Below are positions 48,967 to 61,284 of a DNA stretch of 64,000 nucleotides, piece by piece. A program made the translations under genes and the position numbers. The notes below the pieces were generated by a model. The model saw only the letters and a program-made list of their open reading frames with translations. It was not told where the DNA came from and searched no databases. This DNA is from Nautilus pompilius (taxonomy: Eukaryota; Mollusca; Cephalopoda; Nautilida; Nautilidae): NCBI GenBank assembly GCA_018389105.1, contig JACATO010000652.1, forward strand, positions 160,001 to 224,000, read 5' to 3'. Each line of letters starts with the position of its first letter. Position 1 is the stretch's first letter.

Positions 48967-50275
48967 CTGCAATAAAGCAAATAATAATTCATAAATGCAT
49001 TTAAATAAGAGAGAGAAATTGTACATGAAATACACAACCATTTTCCCTGCTCTCAATTTGAAAGAGTTTCCTAGATGAAGATGGTAAACTCCAATGTATA
49101 ATCATGGAAACATTTAATTAATCACTTGTTTGCTACGTTAATAATTTCTGAACAGCAAACTTTAGCATAAAGTGCAAATAAAAATTATTCCTTTGTTACA
49201 ATGGCAAAGTTGAAAACACAAAATAACACTAACTTCTGCCCACAGATTTTGAATCAAAATTGAACATTTTTAATTTTCCAAAAATATATAGCTTACATAT
49301 CTCAAGATCACCTTAGCCTGTATAGCCCCCTCCCAAAACTGTAAATAGCAGAAAATTACATGAAAATGTAGAGTGTTAAGTGAGATCAGGATTAAAGTGA
49401 ATTCACACCTTCCCCAGTATTCTCTTTGTACACATTGAAATCTACTGTTTTATGATAAGAAATATAAAAGGGAAAAAATAGACAAAAGAATAATAATCTT
49501 CCTTGGTGGCGTCAACACACACACACACAGCAATTAATAACAATAGGTTATTTGTTAAGCAAATTTTCGTCTGTCTGTTCACATATTCCATATTTTGTTT
49601 CATTTATTGATCCAGAAAAAGTAGATATCATCATGATTTTCATAATGACACAAGTATGATGTCAGTTTATTAAAGTAATATGAAGTCCACATTTTAATCT
49701 GATCACACACACATATATATAATCTCATAACTATTGCTTAAAGTTTGGTTAAAGGTAAAATCACATGAAAACAAAAAGTTAACACTGTGATGCACTTTTA
49801 TGTGGAAATCCATTAATTAGATGTTTGAGAAAGAAAACAAATTAATATGCAGATTAGGTAAGTCATTATTTGAACCTTTCTAAGTTTGAAAAATTTTAAT
49901 TACAGTGTAATCTCCGATCTGTCCCTGAATTCTGACGGGCTTGGACTGTCTTAACGTTCAGAGAATGTACTCTTTTCTTGCTACTTAATTCTATTTATTA
50001 ATATTTACATAATTATAAGCACATGGTCTTGCCTCTGTCCCTTTAAAGCCTCTGTCCCTTTAAAATGGCACTACTATTGTTTTATATCATTCATAGCTTT
50101 AGCTTATGTACACTGAAGTATACAATATGGAAATAGATATATCTGAGCAGATCCCTATCCCCCCTCCCCTAAAGGGGGAATTTATTTAATCTATAGTGCT
50201 ACTGTAGATTAGCTTGTTTTCGTTTCATCTCGACTGAGGCGTGATCTGAAGTGTCGGGTTCACTACGATACTCAC
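48967..50275 (-). other. Candidate first intron of the second zinc-finger locus
   Basis: Bounded on the minus strand by GTGAGT at 50275-50270 and the TTTATTGCAG acceptor ending at 48967. The donor context (ATT before GT) is mediocre. The content is AT-rich without recognisable elements apart from (AC)n near 49517-49530. Confidence 0.35.
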
Positions 50276-50700
50276 AATAACGACACCCACCACGTGTCTC
50301 CCCGCCCGCCCCCCCGACATTACGTATCAATCAGCGATCGAACCCCGACCGACAGTCGCATCAGATCACCATATAGCCGGGCTGCGATCCTGGCCTAGAG
50401 AAGGCGGCGACATGTCCCCCCCCCCCTTCACCCTGTCTTCCTTCTCTGTACATTCGGCGGAGGGACCCCGTCGGGCTCGGCCGAATCCGTCTCCCTTCCC
50501 ACAACAACAGAACAGGTCCGTACTCCCACCACGCCAATCCGGCATCCCCGCCCGGCTGTATTCGGGCTTACAGAACGTTGACCCTACAAAGAAGAGGAGG
50601 GGGGGGGGGGAAACAGAGTTTACAGACCTTTTTTCAGCGATACCAGCTTTTACAAATGACAACAGAGGTAACGCGGACGGATATCGAGGTCAAAGCCATT
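50276..50700. promoter_or_regulatory. CpG-rich 5' region of the second zinc-finger locus
   Basis: A CpG-rich patch with C- and G-runs, in AT-rich surroundings, just upstream of the minus-strand zinc-finger locus. It probably holds its promoter and first exon. Open frames on both strands in this block are attributed to base composition. Confidence 0.45.
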
Positions 50701-53700
50701 AAAGTTCCGTGAGCCCCCTCCCCCCCCCCCTCCGGTATTTTGAAAAATTATTATTATTTTTAAACTATACTAACCTCAAACCCGGGTTTAGAAATAAAAC
50801 AGAATTAGATAATAGTGGAACGGGGGATTGCCACCCAAGCCGAACCCTGAATTATCCTGATGGTTCTGTGAAATCTAGGAATGTGTAATTCCTGATTTTA
50901 TACCAAACTCCATGTCTGCTGTAGAACCTTTGGTTGTTAGGACTCCCACTAGATTCTATTAAGCACAGTGGTACAGCAACCACAGCTCGGTTTATGCTCC
51001 AGGGTTGTCTGTGTACATCTATTTCTGCGTTTAAGAGATAATCACAAGGTGAATTTGAAGGCTAGAGCCAAAGATGTTCACCACTGATTCTTGCTAGTCG
51101 AAGGAGTGAATATGTATTCAAAAATAAAATACAATAGGGTTAATGGAAGTGATGAATTTAGCTGGGAAATCCTGGCTGCTTTCATCGACGCTATGATGAT
51201 TGTGTCAATAAAGGAAGATTACTAAGCTGTGATTAAGAGTATTGATTCGGTCTCAAACATGGAGGTGAAAATAATGTTTTATTTCCTCGGGCAAGTAATT
51301 AAAATGCTATTTTTATTCGAACCAATTTTGTACATTTAACCTTTCAGATTAATTGCCAGTTCTTCTTGACTGTTTATTGGTACATAAATACTTATAATTT
51401 ATCCTTTTTGCTTTAAAAAAAAAGGTGTTTTGTGTGCATTATAATCAATGGTGCATTTTATGTAAAAAAGAAATGTCGATTTTGCCAGTCTAGATACTGT
51501 AGCTGCCAGCCCCCTCACCTACTTACTGTGGGAAGGGCTGAGCCCTTCTGTCTCGGCTTGTAAAATGGCCTCTTATTACCGAAACAGAACCCAGCTGGGC
51601 TTTTCTGCCTTATACACCACACCGCCTCTGGCGCTGCAAAAAAAAAAAGCCTGGACATTGCCTCTCCCAGTAATAATTATTCAGATTTTATTAACAAAAA
51701 TATTCTTCTCAGACCAAACCAAAAAAAAAAAAAAAGTTAATTTATTTGGATTTACACATAAATATTAGGATGTATTTATTCTGCACTTCTGTAAACAAGT
51801 TCCAGTTTCCTTAGATCTTCAAACGCATTCATTCATCAGAATGCCATTAATGGAAGGTCTTGTAGGGGAAAAAAAAAGTGAAATTAATCACAGGAATAAA
51901 GCAGTCAGTCGGTCATCGAGAGCAAGAAAACATATGGACAGAAACCTTTTTTTTTTTTTCTTTTCCATAAATACCTTTGATTAAAATCGTTCATAGCTTG
52001 GCCAAAAACTCTCAGAGTAAACTGGTTGGATCCCTTAACTACTGTTCCATCTAAATTAGAAAACAAAACAAAGTGAGGCTTTAAAAGGAATCTTGATACG
52101 CAGCAAAGATGAGTCAGTTTAATCAGTATGTGCATTTTCGTTTTTGAGGAGGTTTGAACCTACACGATCACCTAGTTAGAGAAAACCAGATCAAAGTATT
52201 ACAGAATCACACCTAAAAAATTAAATATCTGTAACTCTTTATTTGGCCAGTGTGTATATATATATATATACAGTTCTGCCTCTAATCTCATGTCTGTATT
52301 TAATGTATCTCCAACTGCTCTTTGCCCAGAGATGTTTCACCTAAATCAGAATATTTAATTTTTTTTTTTTTTAAATAGAAAAAAAAAAAAAATTATTATT
52401 TTAATCAAAATCTTATCTGGTTCAAAACTTTAAGATCTTCTAAGAGTAGCTGTGTATGAAATCTGGTTTGTAAGTGCCAATAACTTAGAAAACCTTCCCA
52501 CAATGCAATGCAAAAAAAAAGGTTCTGTTTTCATTAAAATAAAGAGTGGAACAAAGATGGATTAGTTTTTTTTTGTTTATCTGTTATAAAAATCAAAGAA
52601 TATACAATTAAAATCTTTTTTTTTTTTTTTGGAGGCTTTAAATCCTGTAAAATCTCTCTCCCTTTTCAAAAGCAAGAGTATAACAATTTACTCATCAAAA
52701 ATCCAGAATTTTTTTTTTTCTTGTACTAAAGAATTTGCAATATTTAGATAAATTGTAAGTCGTGCTTGGCCAGTCTATGGGAAAATAAGAAAGGAAATCT
52801 GGCAAACGTGTTTAAAAGGATTTTAGATCTCAATTATATCAATACTACAAACTTCCACAGTCAACAACTATAATTATGATTAAAATTGCTAGTGGAAACA
52901 AATCAGAATTAACAAAAAAAATATAAACATGCTTTCACAATATATTTTTCATAGCTAATAGAATAGGAACTCAAGTTAAAATGTATGTTTAAGACTGGGT
53001 AACTAAATTTCTACATTTTGTTTACATTTTATGAAAATAAAAGGTTGTTGTTATTTTGGTGGACAAGTGAAAATCTGCACTGAAATCTAAATTTTCGGAT
53101 TTATAAATCTAAAAATTAAATTTTCTTCTTTTACTGACTAATATTAGTAATGAAAAAGGATAACAATACGGATAAATTTCATAAATTTTAAAGCGAAAGA
53201 ATAAGCACTAACTTGTTCTTTGTTTGAACAACATGAAAAGCTAAATATGAAGGTAAGATTTACTGCACTACAATAAAAAGATGTAGATAAATGAGATTAA
53301 ATAATAACAGACTGACAGCATGCAAAGTATGCAAGCTGACATATAGCTGATTGACCCTTTGCTGAGCGAGTTATCCTTATCCACTCGAGCAGCATAACTG
53401 AGATTAGTTGAGCATGCGGACAAGTCGTTTCTACTTACACTTTTAAAGATCCCTTTTCTCCTTAAATGCTTTTGTTCAGATTTTTAAAGTTTAGTGTTAG
53501 TTTTGATAACAGTATTATGAGTTACTTAGTGATTACTAATTTTTCCCAAGTGTCTCAGCTACACTGTAAAATACAGTTAAACTAGAAGCTGCCCCCCCAC
53601 AACTTTCTTTTTTTAGGAAAAAAAAAACAACAATGATAAACAATTTTAAAACACTAATATCTACACAAATCGATTACTGGCAGAATCCACTAGGTTGGTT

Positions 53701-55270
53701 CCCTTCTTTTTTGTCTGGTGTTCTTTCTAGAGGGTTGGTTGTTAGACTGGGCGTAGAAGTGTCTGGTATGAACGTCAATAGTGGAAACAGATTTTTCATG
53801 CAAGTAGAACTGTAGAAAGTTCAGAGGGCGTTCCATCTTGTACATCAACTCATTTTTATTCTCAAAATTTTAACCCACAACAGCTTATATCAACTAAAAA
53901 ATATCTATTAAACAACATTTTTCAGTGCACCCTTCGTGCCTGACTTTTCAAAGTAAAATATAACACAAAAAGACAAAATAGACAGAACCCATCCCTTCAA
54001 ATGTGGCAGCTTAATATGGTCATTGTGAGGCATTAATAGCTAACCAAAAGCAGCAAATAAAAGACAATCAATTTTACTCAGGGTAAATAAAGAACCAATT
54101 TTGAGGAAATTAAAATGCCGAAATAGTAATATGACCTATACATAAGTTGATATTCCAAAACAGAATTTTGAAAATGAAATTTTAGCAACAAAGTCAACAT
54201 AAACCTTTCAATGTCTTTTCATATTTGCAGTAAGTCTGCAATGAAGTGTCTTTGGCATTTCAGTTAATAGAAGATTGTAAAAACATAATTAATACAATTA
54301 AACAACAAAAACAGAAATAGGTTTAAAAATTTTTTTTTCATTGTTTTCACATAAAGTAAAATCTAGACTTGGTTGGAAGCATTCTCTCTCAGAACACAGA
54401 ACATGGGGGGGGGGACAAGAAAAGATTCAAAGGCTACAACCCTGAGAAGAAGAGAGAAGATATTTTAATAGTATTAATACACTGCATGATGCTTGTATAT
54501 CTTTCCTAAGATCATATTTCCTCACCAGGCCAATGGTCAATTTATCAAGTAAATAAGTGTTTTTAAAATTATTTTTACTTACAAAATTTCACATCACGTA
54601 ATAAGATAACATGAAAGTTGCATTACTGCAACATTTTTCTCCTTTAACAAATTATAAATTTTCACATTTTAAACCAGTCTATACATTTTAATAAGGCATC
54701 CAAGTCAGAATAAATAGCTGATCTTCAACTGACTGAAAATTATGTGGCTATCAATTTTCTTGTGTACATGACAGTAGGTGTAATTCTTTTTAAAGAATGA
54801 CAGATTTAGTATGCCTTCACACCTGAGGACTGCAGATACCATAGCAGGAGTAACAACACAATATCACTGCTTAACAAAAACATTTTCAGCTCAAAATTTT
54901 GTTAATTTTCTGTACCAATGATTCATTGCAAGCACTAAAAAATTCTTTCAAAATTAGATTACACCCTCACTTCATTCTTGGTAAAAGTGGTTGGGAAGTA
55001 AGTTATCATATAATAATGCAAGCAAAAGAATTAATTTCCAGCATCAATCATGATGGTCAAAACATGGATATTTATTAACCACATTGTGTACACTTCCTTC
55101 CAAGCACTAAAGGAAGCTTTTAGTGATGTCCTCAGAATCCTAAAAGTGTTACATTTTAATGTGCATCTAGAGTGAAAAAATAGAGAAAGAAATTTACTAA
55201 AGTTTCTTTAAGAAACCACTAATGGCTTGTCTGCAAGTTCAGGTACACCTGAAGATGCTGTGCTAAGAAT
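50701..55270. other. Long intergenic stretch, no gene recognised
   Basis: AT-rich sequence with many homopolymers and a short (TA)n at about 52254-52270. The part near 55270-55360 is the likely 3' end of PIGM. I saw no open frame with a domain and no transposon remnant. Confidence 0.5.
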
Positions 55271-55288
55271 TGTTTTTTTTTTTTCCCC

Positions 55289-55294
55289 TTTATT
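55289..55294 (-). terminator. Candidate PIGM polyadenylation signal
   Basis: AATAAA on the minus strand, about 70 bases after the PIGM stop codon. Confidence 0.4.
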
Positions 55295-55362
55295 TCTAAA
55301 GTTTTTAAACTTTACCAGTAACTGATTTTAAATAATGTCCATATTAATCACATGAGTAGTTT

Positions 55363-56640
55363 TCAGAAAACTTTCTCTTTGCTTGTTCTGTGGTCTTGAT
55401 ACTTTACAATAAACACTCCCATTATGCTGACATTTATAGTGAAGAAGAGAAGTCCAGCTAGCCAGATGTAGATGAATGTGTTCACTCCTTCAAACTCCAG
55501 ATAGTATGCTGGAACCAGCCAAAGTATCTGCCCTGCAAACCACAAGACAAGTATGCCCACTCCTTGAGCAGCACCCATATGAAGGTCAGGGATCACCATA
55601 GGAATGAGGCTCAGGTACCAGAGGAAGTACTGTGATGTGACTACTTTGTTGAAAGTCACAAAGGCAAATGTGTTGAGAAACCACGTGAAGCTGAGATCTT
55701 TATAAAACTTCAATGAAAAGCTTGCTATCAAGATTGCCTGAGGCAGGAATGTAAAAAGACTAATCCATCCAGAATAGGGCTTCTGATCTGTGAGATAGAG
55801 CATATAAAAGTAAACTGAAAAGTTGTGCCTAATGTCTTTCCGGGTTATGTGGTAGAGATAAGTTTCTTGTAAAAATGTCCAGCCATAAAAGTAAAAGAAG
55901 AACACAAGGAGGCACAAGAAGGTAAATCCAGAAATCAAAACAAATGTAACTCTTTTTAGGTTTGGTTTAACATTTTCTATAAACCTTTGAATAAAGCTCC
56001 TTGGAGCACTAACTGGCTCTCTCAAATTCAGATAAATAGAAACTGCATATGTTATGGGGTATATCTTCATGTGCACTGATAATGCATACATGACAGCAGC
56101 CATTTTTATTTTCTTTTTTAACAGCAGGAATAATGTCAACAAAACCAGACAGGACATAATGGATTCAGCATTGCCTCGACTTGAAACAGTCATCGGAAGT
56201 GGATTATACAACCATAAACTGGTGCATAGTTTTGCAGTTTTGCTAATACAACCTTTTGTTATCAGAATTCTATAAATCAACAGTGCACTGATAATATCAA
56301 ATATGATAAATACCATTTTCCCAAAATGAGGGGTGACAAGAATATTTGGTGTCAGTAACCATGCCAACAGTGGTGTGTATCGATAAGTAGCTCTCTGGTA
56401 TGGTGAGCAGCCTTTAACAACAAAATCAGCAGCATCAGTAAACACACTGTAGTCTATATCAGTGTATTTGACTTTCATGATGCTGTCCTGCCAAATTCCA
56501 TACCCCATCAGAGCAACACGAACTGTCAAGCCAATGAAACAGTGAAGCCAGATGGGACACTGAACTAAAACATGTTCAAGTTTTGTAAAAATGGCTTTAC
56601 TAATCATCTTGCTGTCTCTGTGTGTGTGCAGTAATGGCAT
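55363..56640 (-). CDS. PIGM: GPI mannosyltransferase 1 (PIG-M)
   Basis: Adds the first mannose, from dolichol-phosphate-mannose, to the glucosaminyl-phosphatidylinositol intermediate during GPI-anchor synthesis, on the lumenal side of the ER; in mammals it works with PIGX. The intact 425-residue frame matches the length of human PIGM (423). The glycosyltransferase family 50 signature KYTDIDYSVFTDAADFV starts at residue 58, with the DxD motif D61-I-D63 in the first lumenal loop. Also conserved are SPYQRATYRYTPLLAWLLTPN, NPLPMTVSSRGNAES, VHMKIYPITY, RKDIRHNFSVYFYMLY and FNKVVTSQYFLWY. About ten hydrophobic membrane segments are visible. The coding region is one exon, as in other animals. An in-frame TGA lies three codons before the ATG. 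Its start has a weak context, and Met12 is a possible alternative start. It is divergent to DCAF13. Confidence 0.97.
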   Translation of the reverse strand: MPLLHTHRDSKMISKAIFTKLEHVLVQCPIWLHCFIGLTVRVALMGYGIWQDSIMKVKYTDIDYSVFTDAADFVVKGCSPYQRATYRYTPLLAWLLTPNILVTPHFGKMVFIIFDIISALLIYRILITKGCISKTAKLCTSLWLYNPLPMTVSSRGNAESIMSCLVLLTLFLLLKKKIKMAAVMYALSVHMKIYPITYAVSIYLNLREPVSAPRSFIQRFIENVKPNLKRVTFVLISGFTFLCLLVFFFYFYGWTFLQETYLYHITRKDIRHNFSVYFYMLYLTDQKPYSGWISLFTFLPQAILIASFSLKFYKDLSFTWFLNTFAFVTFNKVVTSQYFLWYLSLIPMVIPDLHMGAAQGVGILVLWFAGQILWLVPAYYLEFEGVNTFIYIWLAGLLFFTINVSIMGVFIVKYQDHRTSKEKVF

Positions 56641-56650
56641 CCAAATTCAT
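56600..56650 (-). promoter_or_regulatory. Upstream ORF overlapping the PIGM start
   Basis: A 16-codon frame (MNLDAITAHTQRQQDD) starts 10 bases before the PIGM ATG in another frame and ends on a TAG that overlaps codons 12-13 of PIGM. Its ATG has A at -3, a better context than the PIGM ATG (T at -3). It could lower PIGM translation or direct initiation to Met12. Inferred from sequence only. Confidence 0.4.
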
Positions 56651-56686
56651 GTTTAACTTTTTTTCAGAATTTAATCTGCAATAATC

Positions 56687-57162
56687 CTGAAAAAAAAAAC
56701 AAAACATAACTTGAAGTCCAGTATCACTAAAACCAGGCTAACAACTAAAGTAAAAAACAAACAAACAAAGATATAAGAAATATATTGGCACTACTTGATG
56801 TTTAACTTTAAATAAAGAAATGGCCGAAAGGCTTACTGAATTGGTGTAAGGTGGTGGAGGGGGGGGATCATGAAATTTGTCATACAGACTGTTGAGGCTG
56901 CCGGGTCTGGTGTCGATGGAAGAGGTTTGAAAACGTAAATCCTGAGTTTGAATCTTTTTCTGTCCTTGGGAGTGGTGTAAGGCTGGCTCAGCAATAGATG
57001 TTCGGGCTCTACGTGGGATTCCTGCTCCTTTGCGCACTATCTATACTATCTATACCAGAGCAAAGTCTGAGGGCTGGTTGTACGTGATCTAGGGGGCTAC
57101 AGGCAGGGTTGGGGGTGGGTGGTGGTATTTGGAGAAAACAGGGGGGGAGGCTATTTATTTAC
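56687..57162 (-). other. Candidate PIGM 5' UTR intron
   Basis: On the minus strand an AG|GTAAAT donor (exon end at 57163) and an acceptor with a long T-tract and CAG (exon start at 56686) bracket 476 bases. The leader upstream of 57163 would be the first PIGM exon. The pairing is inferred from motifs. Confidence 0.45.
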
Positions 57163-57169
57163 CTAGCTA

Positions 57170-57649
57170 GGGCTTGACTTCGCTTTTTGATTTGAAAAAA
57201 AAAAAGAAAAAAAAGGCGAGACGAATACGCTACACCGTCCGGCCCTCTGCAGACAAATTCAGACTTTCTCAGACTCCTGTAATTCCAACAGAATAAATGC
57301 CACCGCGCCTTACTACATTTTCCAAGAGGCAGGCATCACGATTTAGAGAGAGTAAAACCGGTGCCTCTTCAATCTGCAACCGCCGCCTTTGTGTCCTCGG
57401 CGGACTGGCGGGCGGATATTATTTATTACAGTAAGCACGACGCGATGTCGTTTTACTAAAGCACACCATAGATACTAAGAGCGAATATCGAAACAGGTGA
57501 GGTATGAAATCTCCACGCATTTGTATTAGCTTATGCTGTTGTTGGTTTCCCCCCCCCCCGTGATCTTAGATTGCCCGGGTGGGGGGAGTGAAGAAGGGAT
57601 ACACCGCCTTAGACGCAATAGACCTTACCCCGCTCTCTATGGTGTCGCC
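57170..57649. promoter_or_regulatory. Shared divergent promoter of PIGM and DCAF13
   Basis: This CpG-rich stretch of less than 500 bp lies between the candidate PIGM first exon (minus) and the DCAF13 start codon (plus). No TATA box stands out, as is usual for housekeeping CpG promoters. Both genes have housekeeping roles, so a bidirectional promoter is plausible. Confidence 0.55.
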
Positions 57650-57719
57650 ATGAGGGTGAAAATCCTCAGTCGAAACCCTGACGATTATTTCAGGGAAACC
57701 AAGCATGATATTTTCAGAG
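57650..57719 (+). CDS. DCAF13: DCAF13 (SOF1 homologue), exon 1
   Basis: The 70-base coding exon starts with MRVKILSRNPDDYFRETKHD, nearly the same as the vertebrate DCAF13/Sof1 N-terminus (MKVKMLSRNPDNYVRETKLD). It ends at the donor AGAG|GTTAGT after the first base of a Val codon (phase 1), which joins exactly to exon 2. The protein is a WD40-repeat component of the small-subunit processome in the nucleolus, needed for 18S rRNA maturation, and is also described as a CUL4-DDB1 substrate receptor. It is divergent to PIGM. Confidence 0.93.
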
Positions 57720-59995
57720 GTTAGTAGATTACTAAATATGGGGCTAAGGTTGCCTATATATATATATATATGGATGTCGGTTGCATTTCTAATTAAGACT
57801 TAAATCGAGATTTGCGCTCGTTGCTAATGTCGAGAGGCAGCGAGACCCAGGACTTGTTTATTTATCCACCTCTTCCTCAAAATACCCCCCGCCCCAGCCC
57901 CCTTCCCTCGTATTTGTGGGGGTGAACGCACTATATTAGTACTGGAAAAAAAACAAAACCATGCTAGTAAAAAATAACTTAATGTTTCAGGTAAATTAGC
58001 AAAAAGGGGAGAGAGATGAGTATGTATGCTTTGATCCTGAACCAGTGGGACCTGTGTGATGGTCCCTCCATGCTTCATATGAGTTATATCTGTAGCAGTG
58101 TTTAACTTTCCAAATCTATATATTCATACTTATAATATATACTATTGATTCATATGTGCTTAAACTTTCTTTAACGGCGTTCAAAATTATAAGGCATGCA
58201 ACAACAACAACAACAACAAAATAATAACTTCAAATAAGGAAACAAGACGAGCTTATTTACTCCATCGAAAGTCAGATAAATAGCTTATACTGTTGTCTGG
58301 TTTTTCAGCACTTTATTGTTAATGAAAATACACTATCTCAACAAACATTAAAAAAAAAAAAAAAAAAACTGAGACGTTTGAATAACTGATAGCTGATACT
58401 ATGCGTTTCCATAAATGTTAATGGGCATCATCATTGCTGACGATTGTTGCTTTGTTTGGAATTTAAAAGTCGCACTTAAACCGAAATTTCACACAAAGCA
58501 AGGCTGTCTGTTATTGCCCTTCATAAAGCTAGTTACTCACAATGGAAAATAATGGAGGGTGTTGGAGTCACAGCGGTTTTCATGAAAAAAGATTTGTAAA
58601 TGATCAGTTGGCTCAGCTATGAACTTAGGAGTGTTAGGAAAGAATGGCAAAACCTCGAGAATGGGAAGATAGGTTGGTAGTGCAAAAGTCTAAGCAGTCT
58701 CCTGACATTTAGCCAGTTAACTTCTGATCACAATTCCTTTGCAAAATTTAGCATCTTAACCTTTAGCACCCAAAGGATGGTTAAGGGAGGTTGAATTGAT
58801 TGACCAAGCAGCAACTATAAATCTCTGGTTTAAACATAATAAAAAGACTTGACTAGGTAAAAAAAAAAAAAAACAGGGTTACCTTGGGAGAATGGTGCCA
58901 TGTATTATCAGATGAGAGCAGGTTGGAATATTTGATTCTTAGCAACAACAGTATGCTAGGAGAAAGGACACAGAAAAGTATAGGAAGAGCTGCATTTACT
59001 TTAAAATTAAGCATGGTGATGAATAAGTGATGTATAGGATTGTTTTGCTGGTTATTTGGCAGGTTGTCTGATAAGATTTGATGTGATTCTCTAAGAAAGA
59101 GATCATAATATCCTGCACCACCATGTAATTTCATCATGGCATATTTGAAAGATGATGGGTTAAATACTACTACAAGATAATGATCATCCATAGGCCACTT
59201 AAAAATTCATTACACATTACCTTAGCTAGTAAAGACTCAAAAGGACTTCTTAAAGCCATGGTTTGCTTCATCAATCCCCAGATCTGCCTTATTGAACATT
59301 TTGGAAGAACTAAATCAAAGAGTCAAGGAAAACTGTCTAACCACTGTCAGTTAGCTATGCCATTATTTACCAATGGTGTGAGGCACTTTGAAAAGTTTCT
59401 GGCCCGAAATATGTGCAGCAGTTATTCACATGAGAGGTGGTTCTGTTGATGAGAAAAGTTTGAATAACATGCAAATAATGGTGTATATGTTCTGTTACAT
59501 GGTTAATCAAATTTTAATTTTTTTTTTTCTTTGGATGGAATAATGCATTTTCATTAGCAAGAAAACGTTGAAAAGGCAGACAACTTTTTAAATGGTGGAT
59601 TCATAATTTTAAATTCTGGTGTTATTCATATTATTGTTTTTTTTTAATTTTAGTTTTGTAAAATTGCAGGCATTTTAGAATTAAGTGTTCCAAAACAATG
59701 GTTTAATGTAAAAAAAATTTGTTTTCACTGAAGTTGTATTAATCTTTCTCAAAGCCATTATATGCTGCTTTGTTTAGTTTTCACAATTTTTATTATCTTA
59801 TTTTGGGAAAGCTGAATACCAACTTCAGTAAGAAAACTCGTATTTATTTTTCTTTCAATTTTAACATATTCTTTATTTTTTTGTTTTTTTTTAAATGTTA
59901 TTAGAGCTCTCTCTTATCATTTACTGTTTCTTTAGTAACTTGAATGATGTTGGTAAACACCAAACGGTACAGTTTTTATTTTTCAATCTTTTCAG
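57720..59995 (+). other. DCAF13 intron 1
   Basis: GT...AG intron of 2.3 kb (donor GTTAGT, acceptor TTTTCAG). It holds a short (TA)n near 57756 and an (ACA)n run near 58200. Open frames at 58853-59191 (minus) and 59180-59449 (plus) have no recognisable domain. Confidence 0.85.
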
Positions 59996-60195
59996 TTCCT
60001 CGTAACTATAAACCCACACTGCATCCTTTTCAATCTTTGAGGGAGTACAGACGTGCCTTGAATGCAGCCAAACTTGAGCACGTGTTTGCTAAGCCATTCA
60101 TTGGCAGCTTGGATGGGCACAGGGATGGCATTAGCTGCATGTGCAAGCATCCTACCAGTTTGAGCTTGTTGCTCTCCGGAGCCTATGATGGAGAG
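59996..60195 (+). CDS. DCAF13: DCAF13 (SOF1 homologue), exon 2
   Basis: A 200-base exon after the acceptor CTTTTCAG. It completes the split Val codon and reads PRNYKPTLHPFQSLREYRRA, then LNAAKLEHVFAKPFIGSLDG and HRDGISCMCKHP. This is the conserved Sof1 N-terminal region and the start of the first WD40 repeat. It ends in phase 0 at ...YDGE, donor GTTAGT. Confidence 0.95.
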
Positions 60196-60391
60196 GTTAG
60201 TAAAAACTAAAAAAATAATAATAAATTTTTTAAATGATAAGAAAGTGTAGTAAGAATATAGCATTTCTGAATATAGTCATATAAAAATATATATTCATTA
60301 ACTCCTGCCTTCAACTGATGAAATTAGAATATTTTCTTTTAGTTTAGTTTAGTTTTTTTTAAAGTCTAATTTGTATTTGCTTTTATTTTAG
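60196..60391 (+). other. DCAF13 intron 2
   Basis: A short intron of 196 bp, donor GTTAGT and acceptor TTTTATTTTAG. Confidence 0.9.
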
Positions 60392-60499
60392 ATTCGTGTT
60401 TGGAATTTAGCCAGAAGACAATGTCTAAAATCATTTCAGGCTCATGCAGGAATTATTAATGGCTTGTGCACCCATCCACATGGAGAGTATTTCTTTTCA
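60392..60499 (+). CDS. DCAF13: DCAF13 (SOF1 homologue), exon 3
   Basis: A 108-base exon, phase 0 at both ends: IRVWNLARRQCLKSFQAHAG followed by IINGLCTHPHGEYFFS. It finishes WD40 repeat 1 and enters repeat 2 (family form VRIWNL...QAHEGFVRGIC). The donor is GTAAGT at 60500. Later exons lie beyond the window, so the gene is incomplete here. Confidence 0.93.
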
Positions 60500-61284
60500 G
60501 TAAGTTTTTTTTGCTTTTTTAAATTTACCTGGTGGTTTACTTTGAGTGATCAGCTGGAGCTGCTTCAATAGCAAATAAATATTCATAATAATAATAATGT
60601 TTTTAGTCTGCCATTTTTGTCTTGATGTCTTTTTCCAAAAACTGCTATGAACCCTCAATCTCAAAGCTGTTTGGATTTGTTTTACCCTTTTGTGAAAGAC
60701 AGGGTGCCTTGCTGCGCAACATCACTGCTCAAAGTGTTGACGAGGAACTGTTTGTATTCATGAGTCATTGAAGCTTTTTATTGATTGCCAGAAATCTGCA
60801 AAACTTACCAACTAGGGCCGTCAAACATATGTTAGTAGTTAGTGACTGCATCTGATTTTGTTCGAATTCTCTCTTCAGATCATCTTCAATCTAGCAGGGT
60901 TCCCATGGTTTTGGAAAAAAGGTTGGGAATTTTTAAAGTTTAGTCCAAAGTCCCGAAATTCTTAACAAAAGGCCTGAGAAATAGAGGCTATGGGGATTTT
61001 TTGCCACTCTAAAATACTATATTTTCTCAAAATGTTCCCATCAACATTGTTCTCAAATTTATATTGTTTTATGAACAAACAAATGTGTTGGAAACTTTGA
61101 TTACTTGTCTGAAAGTGTATACAAATAGAAATAAAAATGGCATTCAGATTAGCATAGAGATGGTTGAGTCCTGTGATGTGAGAAGCCAACATAGTGATGT
61201 ATGCCAGAGGAGATGAGAAGCCACTGCAACACAAAAAAAAAAAAAAACAAAAGCTGTTGTGTGCACAACTCGATGAGTGTAGAC

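Noticed and set aside
58853-59449. Two frames of 89-112 codons in DCAF13 intron 1
   Set aside because: No domain and no similarity that I recognise; they lie inside a well supported intron.
60895-60960. CAGGGTTCCCATGG, resembling the end of a hAT element
   Set aside because: No matching inverted end or 8 bp duplication was found nearby.
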